A stretch of 64,000 nucleotides of DNA, from positions 311,669 through 375,668 of IMG/VR virus record IMGVR_UViG_3300017917_001342. One strand, written 5' to 3'. This DNA is from a virus. Below the pieces are notes generated by a model. That model was not told the origin of the DNA. It saw only the letters and a list, made by a program, of their open reading frames with translations, and searched no databases. This document shows, one piece after another, positions 25,540-33,506 of the stretch; position 1 is the first letter of the stretch; every line of letters starts with the position of its first letter. Position numbers and translations under genes: made by a program.

Positions 25540-26415
25540 TTAATTTTTATAGAGTACTTTGTGGAAAACGCCATCATTTACTATCAGTGTACCAAGTGCT
25601 CTAACATTCAACGGATTTTGGTCACCTGCCCAAACAGGTATGAAACCAAATCGGACCCAATAGGCATTACATGTGAAATTGAACAGTGTCGGTCCAGGAT
25701 TGGTATTGTTGCTATTGTCAAATATATAGAACGGGTTGTTGTTTTGTCCTATTGGAATATAAAACCATTCTTGCGGAAGTGGTGAATCACTTTGTAAACT
25801 TGCTTGTATAAAGAAAGAACCAACCCATTTGGTTTGATATACTGCAACTGTGTGCATACCATTTGCACGTTGACTTTGTGCAGCACCAGCATATGCACCA
25901 CTTATAAACATTATGTCGTTGGCATTGCCTAACGGTGTTTCAGTAAACTGAGCTGCTAATATTTCTGTTGCAGGTGCTTCGGCTGATAATACACCGTCAA
26001 ATAGTTGAAAACTACCTGTTGTTGTTTTGTTAATATCAGTGTAGTATAGTTGCTCTATGCCATTAACATCAACGTATTTGACTACGTAATCATAATAGTT
26101 TGCTGGCCAATCTTGCAAATCATACGGAGTAAGAATTAAGCGTGCTTTACCCTCAACTGCAACTGTGACTTCAACTGGTTTTCTAAGAACGATCTGTCCG
26201 TTGTTTTGGTTTTGAATAACACATTCGATATCTAGACCAACTAAGTTAACCGGTCTACGTTCGTTATTTCTTATAACGAAATCTATTGTGTTAGTGACAC
26301 CCTTGTAGCATTTAATGTCATACTGTATCATTGGCCAATTCACATATGCAGGATTAGCGTCCCAGGATACCAGCTGTACATATTCCTTGAAATTGAATAG
26401 GAAAACTGTTGGCAT
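25540..26415 (-). CDS. Baseplate/fibre virion protein, BppU-N-like
   Basis: 292 residues. Residues 30-130 (GVTNTIDFVIRNNERRPVNL, then IECVIQN, ARLILTPYDLQDWPANYYDYVV) have the immunoglobulin-like pattern of the N-terminal domain of upper-baseplate proteins of the BppU type. The C-terminal half is beta-rich with Phe and Asn. The ATG at 26413-26415 is chosen because the earlier in-frame start lies upstream of the late promoter at 26447-26454. It probably carries a fibre or forms part of the baseplate rim. Confidence 0.7.
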   Translation of the reverse strand: MPTVFLFNFKEYVQLVSWDANPAYVNWPMIQYDIKCYKGVTNTIDFVIRNNERRPVNLVGLDIECVIQNQNNGQIVLRKPVEVTVAVEGKARLILTPYDLQDWPANYYDYVVKYVDVNGIEQLYYTDINKTTTGSFQLFDGVLSAEAPATEILAAQFTETPLGNANDIMFISGAYAGAAQSQRANGMHTVAVYQTKWVGSFFIQASLQSDSPLPQEWFYIPIGQNNNPFYIFDNSNNTNPGPTLFNFTCNAYWVRFGFIPVWAGDQNPLNVRALGTLIVNDGVFHKVLYKN

Positions 26416-26446
26416 GGCATTCCATTTATCTAATAAACTCCTATTG

Positions 26447-26458
26447 TATTTATAAATA
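26447..26458. promoter_or_regulatory. Overlapping divergent late promoters (TATTTATAAATA)
   Basis: A TATAAATA on the plus strand (26451-26458) overlaps a TATAAATA on the minus strand (26447-26454) by four bases. The minus copy serves the baseplate gene, the plus copy serves the gene at 26482. One 12-base site therefore carries two full late promoter boxes. Confidence 0.75.
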
Positions 26459-26481
26459 CCTATCAACAGGACATAGCGAAC

Positions 26482-26853
26482 ATGACAGACACAAAAAAAT
26501 TATTGCAGGAAAAGTTTCCATTCCTGACAATTGTTAGACATTTAAATCAAGATCACCTAGGCATTATACAAAATGCCGATCAATTATTTGTCAGCATTTA
26601 TGTAATGGACAATACTTTTACCCCAGACATGAAAAGAGATTTCCTAGAATGTGGTGACACATGGTGGTGGGAAAGCAATAGACAAATACCAATCAACATG
26701 TTCGTCAAAACAAAATTTGCACAGTTTAAACCGTACCTTCGTGTATTTGCCAGTAAAGATACAGAAATTGTACAAGGTCCTATAGTTAATCTAAAAGACA
26801 CAATGAACAAGCGAGTAAAGCGTAGAACTATTCAATTAGTGAGGACCAGCTGA
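26482..26853 (+). CDS. Unknown late protein (123 aa)
   Basis: 123 residues; pattern FLTIVRHLNQDHLGIIQNADQ, WWWESNRQIPINMF and a basic C-terminus. Proteins of this kind are found in other T4-like marine phages without a known role. It reads from the plus half of the divergent late promoter with an ACAGGA ribosome site and its stop overlaps the next start. The triple tryptophan and the conserved-looking core suggest a small folded domain rather than a disordered linker. Confidence 0.7.
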   Translation: MTDTKKLLQEKFPFLTIVRHLNQDHLGIIQNADQLFVSIYVMDNTFTPDMKRDFLECGDTWWWESNRQIPINMFVKTKFAQFKPYLRVFASKDTEIVQGPIVNLKDTMNKRVKRRTIQLVRTS

Positions 26854-27179
26854 TGAACAGTAACGATCTTGCAGAACTTAGAGAATACACCCTTGCTATT
26901 AACAACATGTTAAAAATGAAAGACTTCGGTGCCATATTATGGATAGTTGATAATATGCCAAGGACATTTGCACACCACTTTAAACCAATGTTAGAAGATA
27001 ACAAAGCTGCAATTATCAAACATATTCTTGAAAAGATTAATCGTTACGGGTTAGATGACAATCTCGTAACAGGTGCAGTTAATGCATTAGATACTGCAAG
27101 AATCGAATGGCCAGAATTAACTGCTATCAAAAAAAGCATGGCAGCAGAAGGCTATAAACGTTTAGGTATAGATTTTTAA
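26853..27179 (+). CDS. Unknown small helical protein (108 aa)
   Basis: 108 residues, all helical by appearance (LREYTLAINNMLKMKDF, WIVDNMPRTFAHHF, KAAIIKHILEKI). No family recognised. The ATG overlaps the preceding stop by one base and the gene ends in the terminator hairpin at 27178-27197. It is the second gene of the short plus-strand late unit with 26482-26853. Confidence 0.65.
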   Translation: MNSNDLAELREYTLAINNMLKMKDFGAILWIVDNMPRTFAHHFKPMLEDNKAAIIKHILEKINRYGLDDNLVTGAVNALDTARIEWPELTAIKKSMAAEGYKRLGIDF

Positions 27180-27197
27180 AGGGCCCGTAGGCCCTTT
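27178..27197. terminator. Terminator shared by convergent genes
   Basis: An 8-bp stem AAAGGGCC / GGCCCTTT with a 4-base loop between the ends of a plus-strand and a minus-strand gene. The T-tracts are short on both strands, so it may be a weak or bidirectional terminator. Confidence 0.65.
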
Positions 27198-27199
27198 AA

Positions 27200-27670
27200 T
27201 TAATCACGCAGTCCTGTCACGTCAAGGGTAACGGTAATAGTACCGTCATCGTTGACTTTGAGAACTTCTTGTTTAGGTTTGCCACGCTCAGCAGCATCTT
27301 CAGCTTCTTTTTCGTTGCTCCATTTTTCAAATAGGCTGTGCCTATATGCAAACATTGTAGCTTCGCTGCGATCAAAAATACGTGCAAATGCTGTAAATTC
27401 AACTGCATCATCTTCTTTGTCTTCAGCTTCAACCCAAACATTATAGGGTTCGGTAAACTGTTCCATAGTGTCCCAAATCTCTACAAGACGTGCTGGATCA
27501 AGCTTTGGACTGCGGAACAAATAACCTTCGCTAAGATCAGGTGACAATTGTGCAATTGGATCATACGACAAGTCGTGTCCTACGATCATTTGATTGTTTT
27601 TGTATTTGAGTTTAATATCGCGACCAAACATGTCGCCAGTGCAAATAAGTTTACATTTGGTGCGAGTCAT
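27200..27670 (-). CDS. Unknown protein of the early replication operon (156 aa)
   Basis: 156 residues; basic N-terminal beta region (CKLICTGDMFGRDIKLKYK), an acidic segment (AEDKEDDAVEFTAF) and a helical then beta C-terminus (DGTITVTLDVTGL). No family recognised. Its start overlaps the stop of the C-family polymerase-like gene by 4 bases and it ends at a terminator, so it is the last gene of the operon that begins at 29801. Confidence 0.65.
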   Translation of the reverse strand: MTRTKCKLICTGDMFGRDIKLKYKNNQMIVGHDLSYDPIAQLSPDLSEGYLFRSPKLDPARLVEIWDTMEQFTEPYNVWVEAEDKEDDAVEFTAFARIFDRSEATMFAYRHSLFEKWSNEKEAEDAAERGKPKQEVLKVNDDGTITVTLDVTGLRD

Positions 27671-28302
27671 ACCGACACTCCTTGTTGATGTGTACCTACT
27701 ATAGCAGATTTAACAGATTGGTCAAGTAGCAAATTTGCATGAACATACACTAGCATAGCATAACTCACAGCATGTGCTTTTTTGAACTCGTAACCTGCGT
27801 CACCTTTTGCCCAAATCTCATTGCGAATGCTGTCAAATCCATAGCGTTCACACTGTCCTTGCAAATGACGTTTACCAGGTCGTATCAATGCTAATATCAT
27901 TGCCAAATGTTCTATGCTGGTGGGTTTAAGTCTAGCTGTTAGATCTCCGTAGTTTCCCAAGTGAAACAGCTTAGATACAAACACTGGATTACGAAATACT
28001 GCCCAATCAATTGGTTTGTGCATTAGTTCGAGCAGATGTGCTTCGTTTCGTACCTGTTCATACACACCAACGTTTAGAAAATCGATCTTGAAGAATCCTC
28101 GTTCTTCAGCAGATTCGTAATCTATACTGCACAACCCACTGATCGGATCCTGTGGCACATCATGAAAATAAACACCTGTATTGTGTTTGGTAATTTTGCC
28201 ATCTTTGATGATACTTGCAGGGACATAGTTTAGTTCTGCTAGTGCTGCATCTCTGTTGGCAAAATCTATATCAATGTCACCACGCCGATGAATTCTGTTC
28301 AT
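27667..28302 (-). CDS. Short DnaE/C-family DNA polymerase-like protein (211 aa)
   Basis: 211 residues that collect the main motifs of bacterial DnaE in a very small space. GDIDIDF (D9, D11) matches the palm motif PDxDxDF with the two metal-binding aspartates, GFFKIDFLNV (D74) matches the third catalytic aspartate region, ALIRPGKRH (138-146) matches the RPG motif, and FKKAHAVSYA (173-182) matches the F-N-K-S-H-A-A-Y-A motif of the fingers. The PHP, thumb and tail domains are missing, as is much of the palm insert. It could be a minimal polymerase, a derived nucleotide-binding protein or a decoy of the host enzyme. DnaE homology is read from motifs; activity is inference. Confidence 0.7.
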   Translation of the reverse strand: MNRIHRRGDIDIDFANRDAALAELNYVPASIIKDGKITKHNTGVYFHDVPQDPISGLCSIDYESAEERGFFKIDFLNVGVYEQVRNEAHLLELMHKPIDWAVFRNPVFVSKLFHLGNYGDLTARLKPTSIEHLAMILALIRPGKRHLQGQCERYGFDSIRNEIWAKGDAGYEFKKAHAVSYAMLVYVHANLLLDQSVKSAIVGTHQQGVSV

Positions 28303-28607
28303 TATGACGCCTTGTCAATTTTATTGTTTAAGGTTGTCCTAAGTTTTTCTATATCTCTAACTCTATTTCTATAGTTGTCGTCTAACCGTGCAATTGCATT
28401 TTGCATATTTGCCATCATGCGTTCAGTATTACGCAAACGCTGTTCTAACATATTCACATAGTCCGGATCTATAATTTTAATACTTTGACCGTCTATGACA
28501 ATTTCTGTATGTGCAGGCTTTGAAATTAAAGATATTTTTTGTTGATTAGAGTCAGATTTATATTCATCGTCGTTGTCAGCACCGTACATGTCTATCATGT
28601 CGTCCAT
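28302..28607 (-). CDS. Small coiled-coil protein of early operon (101 aa)
   Basis: 101 residues. Acidic N-terminus, a short beta hairpin (TEIVIDGQSIKIIDP), then a predicted coiled coil from about residue 50 to the end (NMLEQRLRNTERMMANM, IEKLRTTLNNKI). It shares one base with both neighbours (stop/start overlaps), so it is made with the polymerase-like protein. A partner or oligomerisation role is possible; no family is recognised. Confidence 0.65.
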   Translation of the reverse strand: MDDMIDMYGADNDDEYKSDSNQQKISLISKPAHTEIVIDGQSIKIIDPDYVNMLEQRLRNTERMMANMQNAIARLDDNYRNRVRDIEKLRTTLNNKIDKAS

Positions 28608-29359
28608 TACATACCTGCCTTTTTTAAAGTGTCTTTGACAAAATTAGCACTTTCTTTATCATTTTTGAATTTCAATGACCATTGTGCCACTGGTGCTGCT
28701 GTCATAATTATGCCAACCTGTTCTGGTGTACAGCGTGTTAGCATGTCTGCTGCACTGTCTGCATTATACAGTACCCACGGTGATATACGACCCATTTTAA
28801 CCCAATTTGCAATTTGGTTGGTGTTGACTTCTCTGAAGAAGTCGTTCCAGGGTTTATCGTGTTGTTGTCCCCATTCACGCATTAAAATGATTGCACGTTC
28901 CAATGCTTGTTCGGGTGGTTCTGTTCGTATAAGTTCTTTGATGTATTGTTCGAACACAATATCATGTGTCCAATTGTCAATTGGTAAATTGTTTTTAATC
29001 ACATAATCTATGAACTTAGTTGGTTCAGGTACTGCAAGATCTAGTATATGTCTTGAAAATTTACTAAATGCAAGATAATACCTGCTATCTATAAATTCTC
29101 TATAGGTTTTCTTTTCGCCTTGTTTTTTGAGTCTTGAATTTAATTCATAAAATCTGCTCCAACCTAGAAATGCAATTCTGCCTTGAGGCTGATCTTTTTG
29201 AAACCACCGACGTTTCTTCTCACAGATATGATTAATTAATCGCATTTCATCTGTGAACTGACGTTCACAAAATTCGCACTTATACTGCCGTGGTTTTGTT
29301 GTAGAACTTTTTGGCATCTTCGACAAGCTCTTTGATTTCTGCTTTACTAAGTCCTGCAT
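28607..29359 (-). CDS. C2H2-type zinc-finger protein (250 aa)
   Basis: 250 residues. A classical-looking finger near residues 28-46 (CEFCERQFTDEMRLINHIC: C-x2-C ... H-x3-C variant) is followed by a helical domain of about 190 residues. The first ATG (29357-29359) overlaps the previous gene by about 80 bases; an ATG at 29315-29317 (MPKSSTTK) would shorten it by 14 residues and still keep the finger. Both starts have only moderate ribosome sites. Such proteins recur in T4-like marine phages without a known role. DNA or RNA binding is inferred from the finger. Confidence 0.7.
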   Translation of the reverse strand: MQDLVKQKSKSLSKMPKSSTTKPRQYKCEFCERQFTDEMRLINHICEKKRRWFQKDQPQGRIAFLGWSRFYELNSRLKKQGEKKTYREFIDSRYYLAFSKFSRHILDLAVPEPTKFIDYVIKNNLPIDNWTHDIVFEQYIKELIRTEPPEQALERAIILMREWGQQHDKPWNDFFREVNTNQIANWVKMGRISPWVLYNADSAADMLTRCTPEQVGIIMTAAPVAQWSLKFKNDKESANFVKDTLKKAGM

Positions 29360-29801
29360 CTTCGCCTAATTTCTGTAATGTGTCTTTATTGTGTTGACTT
29401 TTTAATATGTTTAACTCTGTTTCATTGATAGTAGGATACAGTCCTATTAAAAAATCATCAATTACTTTAGACGATGTAGTTTTACTAGATGCTCCAATGT
29501 AAGGCCTATATTGCGTTTTACCAGTACCAGTTAAACACAGTAACATATGCAGCAGTTCAGGATGTTTACCTAGCTGAAACAGTAATTTGTTAACAATTTC
29601 ATTGGTTATCATGACTGCATACGCAGCCGATTCATTTTGAGGACCAAGGCTGCTCATGCAACGCATTAAAACCAATGGTACATATAGTTTTTTATCGTCA
29701 TCACTTAGACGATTGTAATAGTCTAAATCTTTTCGATCTATAGCAGGTAATACCACCTTTAGATCTAGTCGTTTCTTTGTTGATGTTGTTGCTTTTGTCA
29801 T
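29280..29801 (-). CDS. Possible clamp-loader small subunit (gp62-like, 173 aa)
   Basis: 173 residues. The segment HPELLHMLLCLTGTGKTQYRPYI follows a pattern of gp62-type clamp-loader small subunits, and MRCMSSLGPQ with NEIVNKLLF precede it as helices. The evidence is only a general pattern match, so the assignment is tentative. It begins the early operon 29801-27200. The transcript start should coincide with the ATG at 29799-29801, because a sigma70-like -10 lies 5 bases before it. A GTG one codon earlier is possible. Confidence 0.5.
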   Translation of the reverse strand: MTKATTSTKKRLDLKVVLPAIDRKDLDYYNRLSDDDKKLYVPLVLMRCMSSLGPQNESAAYAVMITNEIVNKLLFQLGKHPELLHMLLCLTGTGKTQYRPYIGASSKTTSSKVIDDFLIGLYPTINETELNILKSQHNKDTLQKLGEDAGLSKAEIKELVEDAKKFYNKTTAV

Positions 29802-29806
29802 CACAC

Positions 29807-29835
29807 ATTGTACCTTAAACAGATTAATTCTTCAA
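29807..29835 (-). promoter_or_regulatory. Sigma70-like promoter, leaderless, for early operon
   Basis: -35 TTGAAG (29830-29835), 17-base spacer, -10 TACAAT (29807-29812). The -10 ends 5 bases before the ATG at 29801, which implies a leaderless first gene. Confidence 0.65.
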
Positions 29836-29863
29836 GTGTTAGTTTTGACCCAATAATTAGTGT

Positions 29864-30232
29864 ATGGGAAGACCGCTTACATCTAAATGGATAGGTTATA
29901 AAAATGATCAGTCTCCTGTGCTGTATCCGTTGGTTAGGATAAACGGCGAAATATCTCGCGGCTATATATTGAAACAAACTGGTGCAGACAAATTCCTAGT
30001 AGAATCTGCTGTGTCTAGTATAAAAAGCATTTGTAAATTAGTAAACACTGATCAATTACACATGGATGGTCAGATGTGTTTGAGATTTACTGGTAAATCC
30101 GCAGGGTTTGTAAAAAATCTTAATGATTATAGACTTAGAGATTTTCACGGAAATAGCCACAATTGGAGCATTTTCAATATAACAGATTTTGAAGTGTATG
30201 TGTACGACAATAGTAACCATACTGATAAATAG
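29864..30232 (+). CDS. MGRPL-type small virion protein (122 aa)
   Basis: 122 residues. Residues 1-50 (MGRPLTSKWIGYKN, RGYILKQTGADKFLVES) align with the first 55 residues of the larger fibre protein at 30304-31413 (MGRPLKKQYFGN, PCWIYKQLSTDSFYWFS), so the two are tandem paralogues sharing an N-terminal module. The rest is beta-rich (SIFNITDFEVYVYD). No ribosome site is visible before the ATG. Probably a structural protein; exact position in the virion unknown. Confidence 0.65.
   Translation: MGRPLTSKWIGYKNDQSPVLYPLVRINGEISRGYILKQTGADKFLVESAVSSIKSICKLVNTDQLHMDGQMCLRFTGKSAGFVKNLNDYRLRDFHGNSHNWSIFNITDFEVYVYDNSNHTDK
30224..30231 (+). promoter_or_regulatory. Late promoter (GATAAATA)
   Basis: Overlaps the end of the MGRPL-type gene and lies about 70 bases before the fibre-type gene. 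The leader holds a small GCGG/CCGC hairpin and the AAGGAG site. Confidence 0.65.
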
Positions 30233-30303
30233 ATTACACAACAGCTAATGATTATGCGGTTACCCGCCGCGTAGCCTTAGAACGGCAAATTAAGGAGTAA
30301 ACA

Positions 30304-31413
30304 ATGGGACGCCCGCTTAAAAAGCAATATTTTGGCAACGTCACAGCTAACGGCCAAACAATAGTTGGCAACGCCTGGGTAGCAGGCGACACTGTGGCAC
30401 GACCATGCTGGATTTACAAACAGCTTTCTACAGATAGTTTCTACTGGTTCTCAGTTGACGGCACAGGTCCGGCATCTGGTGGCCAAGCATACCTTGTCAA
30501 TGGTGCAATCACTGGCCCAGGACAGGCAAATATCACACTTTATCCATATGGCGCACAAGGTGGCGGTGCAACAGGTATTGCAAACCTAGGCGTAAACGGT
30601 GGTACTGTGATTGTAAGTGGTACTGGCACTGTTGATGCAGATTATGGTGTAGGTAACGTACTGAGTGTATCTGGTGGTACATATACTGGTAACCAACAAG
30701 CCAACGTAACAGTTGCATCTGTAAAGGTACGCACTGTTGCAGCAGCAGTAGGTGGTTCAAACTACACAGTAGGTGACACATTCACATTTAGCACTGCTGG
30801 CTTTAGCACCAATGCTGTACTAACTGTTACAGCAGCAGACGGTACAGGTGCAGTAACTGGTGTATCTATTACCAATGCAGGTGTATACACTGGCGCAACA
30901 CTACCAGCTGATCCAGTATCTCCAACATCAACAACTAAAACAAACGTATCAGCAAGTGGTGCAACTTTCAACATAGGTTGGGGTATCAACACTCTAACAG
31001 TTGCAAATGCAGGCGACTATCGTGTGTTACCAGCTAACCCTGTGTCTCTAACAGGTGGTGGCGGTGGTGCAACAGCTAACCTTACATATCAAGTAAGCAG
31101 TGTACAAGTTACTAACGGCGGTTCGGGCTTCGATTCAGGCTTAGAAGCTGGCGTAACATTTACACCTGCAAATGGTGCGGTTGCTGTAGGTAGTGTTAAC
31201 ACTGCTGGTTCTGTTACAAGTGTTAGTGTAACTACTGCTGGTTCAGGATTTACTGCGATTCCAACAGTGGCTATTGCTCCACTTGATACACCAAGTTCAG
31301 CAGCTAAGATATTCGATGGCACTGTAACTAACTTTGCTGGTCAGAATTACAAGTGGCTAACACAGGGTAATACACTACCTGATCCAACTTGGGCACACCT
31401 AAATACTGAATAA
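30304..31413 (+). CDS. Repetitive fibre-type virion protein with MGRPL N-terminus (369 aa)
   Basis: 369 residues, Gly, Thr and Val-rich. After the MGRPL module it has beta repeats of the G-S-G-F-x-x-x-P-x-V-x-I kind (NGGSGFDSG, TAGSGFTAIPTVAIA) also seen in the 829-residue protein at 11173-13662, and a conserved-looking end (FAGQNYKWLTQGNTLPDPTWAHL). It is a one-gene late unit with late promoter, AAGGAG site and its own terminator at 31444-31481, so it is probably made in quantity. Likely a fibre or decoration protein. Confidence 0.75.
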   Translation: MGRPLKKQYFGNVTANGQTIVGNAWVAGDTVARPCWIYKQLSTDSFYWFSVDGTGPASGGQAYLVNGAITGPGQANITLYPYGAQGGGATGIANLGVNGGTVIVSGTGTVDADYGVGNVLSVSGGTYTGNQQANVTVASVKVRTVAAAVGGSNYTVGDTFTFSTAGFSTNAVLTVTAADGTGAVTGVSITNAGVYTGATLPADPVSPTSTTKTNVSASGATFNIGWGINTLTVANAGDYRVLPANPVSLTGGGGGATANLTYQVSSVQVTNGGSGFDSGLEAGVTFTPANGAVAVGSVNTAGSVTSVSVTTAGSGFTAIPTVAIAPLDTPSSAAKIFDGTVTNFAGQNYKWLTQGNTLPDPTWAHLNTE

Positions 31414-31443
31414 TTATTGTCCGCGGTAGCAGGCAGACTCGAG

Positions 31444-31481
31444 CAAAACCCTTAGAAAGCCGGAGCGATCTAAGGGTTTTG
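31444..31481 (+). terminator. Rho-independent terminator
   Basis: A 12-bp stem CAAAACCCTTAG / CTAAGGGTTTTG around a 14-base loop, followed by TTTTG on the plus strand, right after the fibre-type gene. Confidence 0.8.
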
Positions 31482-31495
31482 TTTTGACTAAATTT

Positions 31496-31996
31496 TTAAA
31501 CTAATTTGCGTATATCAAGACTCTCTGGTATTTTACCAATGTCTTTGAGAAAATACGCACACAACGGCTGATCACCATCACTGAGTGGCACAGCTAATAG
31601 CTGTCCATTTTTTAATTTAGGAAAATACCAGTTAACATCTGGCCATAGATTTAACACTTCTAATTTTAAAAAGTGTGGCATATAACCATTGATAGGGTTA
31701 TAGCAAAACACATCGAAATCTTTATCGTTAAGGTATATCAAAGGCATTATTTCTATTTCGCCGCTGTTCTTATCTCCAATTACAACACTCCAATCCAATG
31801 GCATTTGGATATTCAAGTTGCCAATTTTTAGATCAACACAGGGACTATTAAAACTCTCAAGAAAAATAAGAGGTATGAAATAATAGTCAACATTTGCTTG
31901 GTCAGAATAATCAAGAACGCCGAATCGTACATCTCCGGCGTTGTCTGGTATTTGATTTAAATTAAATGTTTTGTTGTAGTTTGTAAGTATTTTCAT
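31496..31996 (-). CDS. Unknown protein downstream of uvsW (166 aa)
   Basis: 166 residues from the ATG at 31994-31996 (MKILTNYNKTFNL), beta-rich, Trp/Tyr-containing, no recognised family. It has a segment DGDQPLCAYFL near the end. No ribosome site stands before the ATG, and a 10-bp inverted repeat (31992-32029) covers the start codon. Located 44 bases after uvsW, so likely on the uvsW transcript. The in-frame starts further upstream are not favoured. Confidence 0.6.
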   Translation of the reverse strand: MKILTNYNKTFNLNQIPDNAGDVRFGVLDYSDQANVDYYFIPLIFLESFNSPCVDLKIGNLNIQMPLDWSVVIGDKNSGEIEIMPLIYLNDKDFDVFCYNPINGYMPHFLKLEVLNLWPDVNWYFPKLKNGQLLAVPLSDGDQPLCAYFLKDIGKIPESLDIRKLV

Positions 31997-32029
31997 GTGC
32001 AAATTACTTAGTAGTAAAATGCACATGAA
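31992..32029. repeat. Inverted repeat over start codon of the 31496-31996 gene
   Basis: Perfect 10-bp arms TTCATGTGCA (31992-32001) and TGCACATGAA (32020-32029) with an 18-base spacer. The first arm contains the ATG of the downstream gene. It may fold in RNA and hide the start, or bind a protein dimer. Confidence 0.6.
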
Positions 32030-32040
32030 CAAAATAATTA

Positions 32041-33501
32041 TCAGCTAAATCTGTCTATTTTCTCTATAGAAAAAGGGTATTTTGCTTGATTATAAAACTG
32101 TTTTCGTTTAGTTAAATGTCTTGCACTGAATTTACAGTTACTTGTCATATCCCAGATTTGCACAAAGTCTTTGTCTTCTGCTTTACGTAACCCTCGTCCA
32201 ATACTTTGAATAACACGAACAAAACTTTTACCAGGTTCGATTAGTACTAGGTTAAAGAGTCGAGGTACGTTAATACCAACAGCAGCAACGCCATAAGTAG
32301 CGATAAGCGTTTGATCATCATTAGTCGCGATGTTTTCATATTCTGCCTTTCTGTCTTTAGTCTTTACTGCACCGCTGATAAACGTACTTCCTTCTATCAA
32401 TGCTTCTAGTGCTTTACCAGTTTCTAGTCTATCGCATAACACAAGAGTGTTACCAGTTTTTGCAATAGCAGATATCATACTAGACATCCATTTGACTCGA
32501 TCTTTGTCTGTCACAAGAAATTTTAATTCTTCTTGGTAGTTGTTGTACTTCATAAGTTCTTTTGTCTGTAACACATTGACATGACACTTGGCAAGTACGC
32601 CTTTTTCTTGTAGATCACTTGCAAACAAATCGCCCACGTTAGGCCCAACGCTCGACAGTAAGCACAACTGATTTTGTTCTTCTTCTGGAATGGTACCAGT
32701 CATACCCCATCTGATTGGAACATGTCTAAACACAGTAGTCATCAAACGTGTAACAACTTCAGCTTGAAGAATGTGACACTCATCAACAATGACACATACC
32801 AGATTGTTCATAAATTCTTCAAGCTGGTTATCGTCTAGTGCTTCTTTGTGTTTCTTATCAAGTATGTTAAGACTTTGCCAAGTGCATATTGTATGCGTTT
32901 TGTTGTATTCTTTACGGTCGCCATAAAGTACACCAACATCTAAACCTAAGTTAATGTAATCGGCTTCGGTTTGTTCAACTAGACTTTTGTTAGGTACAAT
33001 AATAATACTGCGTCCAAAAGGCTCTACTAATTGACTTAGTGTAGCAGTTAGCAGTGTTTTGCCTGCACCGGTTGCAATCTGTTGAATACACTGTAGATTT
33101 TCTGCGTATCTGTTAACTAATTCTACTTGATAATCTCGCAGTACAATTGGTTGCCCTGCACGTTCATGTTTAGCGGGCCAAACTTTTGGATGATGTGCAT
33201 TTGAATCAATTGGTTTTAAATCAATGTGATATTGCATTCGTTCGTCGACAATATCTATCTCATAACCATTTTCTTTGATTATAGGCAACATGCGATCTAA
33301 TAGATTTAGATATGTGCGTCCGCCCATTGTACAAAAGCTTTGAGTACCATCCCATCTACCTAACTTAAATGCAGCACTGTATCTTGCACTAGGTAAGAAA
33401 TACTTAACTGCATTCACACATGCACGCCGTGTAGATAAGTCAAGACCGCCCATCTTGATGTTAACTTCGTCTTCTATTGTTATTATACATTCTTTAATCA
33501 T
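32041..33501 (-). CDS. uvsW: SF2 recombination helicase UvsW
   Basis: 486 residues, T4 UvsW size. An N-terminal beta module (RWDGTQSFC) is followed by helicase motifs: Walker A GAGKT in ATGAGKTLL, motif II DECH (IVDECHIL), motif III GMTGT and motif VI SIGRGLRK. It branch-migrates recombination intermediates and resolves R-loops in T4. The mRNA should be leaderless, with a sigma70-like -10 (TAAAAT) 5 bases before the ATG and no ribosome site. It lies between the groEL terminator and the 166-residue gene. Confidence 0.93.
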   Translation of the reverse strand: MIKECIITIEDEVNIKMGGLDLSTRRACVNAVKYFLPSARYSAAFKLGRWDGTQSFCTMGGRTYLNLLDRMLPIIKENGYEIDIVDERMQYHIDLKPIDSNAHHPKVWPAKHERAGQPIVLRDYQVELVNRYAENLQCIQQIATGAGKTLLTATLSQLVEPFGRSIIIVPNKSLVEQTEADYINLGLDVGVLYGDRKEYNKTHTICTWQSLNILDKKHKEALDDNQLEEFMNNLVCVIVDECHILQAEVVTRLMTTVFRHVPIRWGMTGTIPEEEQNQLCLLSSVGPNVGDLFASDLQEKGVLAKCHVNVLQTKELMKYNNYQEELKFLVTDKDRVKWMSSMISAIAKTGNTLVLCDRLETGKALEALIEGSTFISGAVKTKDRKAEYENIATNDDQTLIATYGVAAVGINVPRLFNLVLIEPGKSFVRVIQSIGRGLRKAEDKDFVQIWDMTSNCKFSARHLTKRKQFYNQAKYPFSIEKIDRFS

Positions 33502-33506
33502 CTAAA

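Noticed and set aside
26416-26466. N-terminal extension of the baseplate gene to 26466
   Set aside because: It would start upstream of its own late promoter at 26447-26454; the ATG at 26415 lies after it.
27667-28302. Treating the DnaE-like gene as a broken remnant of a long polymerase gene
   Set aside because: The frame is intact, coupled by overlap to both neighbours, and no further DnaE pieces are seen in adjacent frames.
30240-30303. tRNA-like structure in the leader before the fibre-type gene
   Set aside because: Only a short GCGG/CCGC hairpin; no cloverleaf or acceptor stem can be drawn. No tRNA was seen elsewhere in the window.
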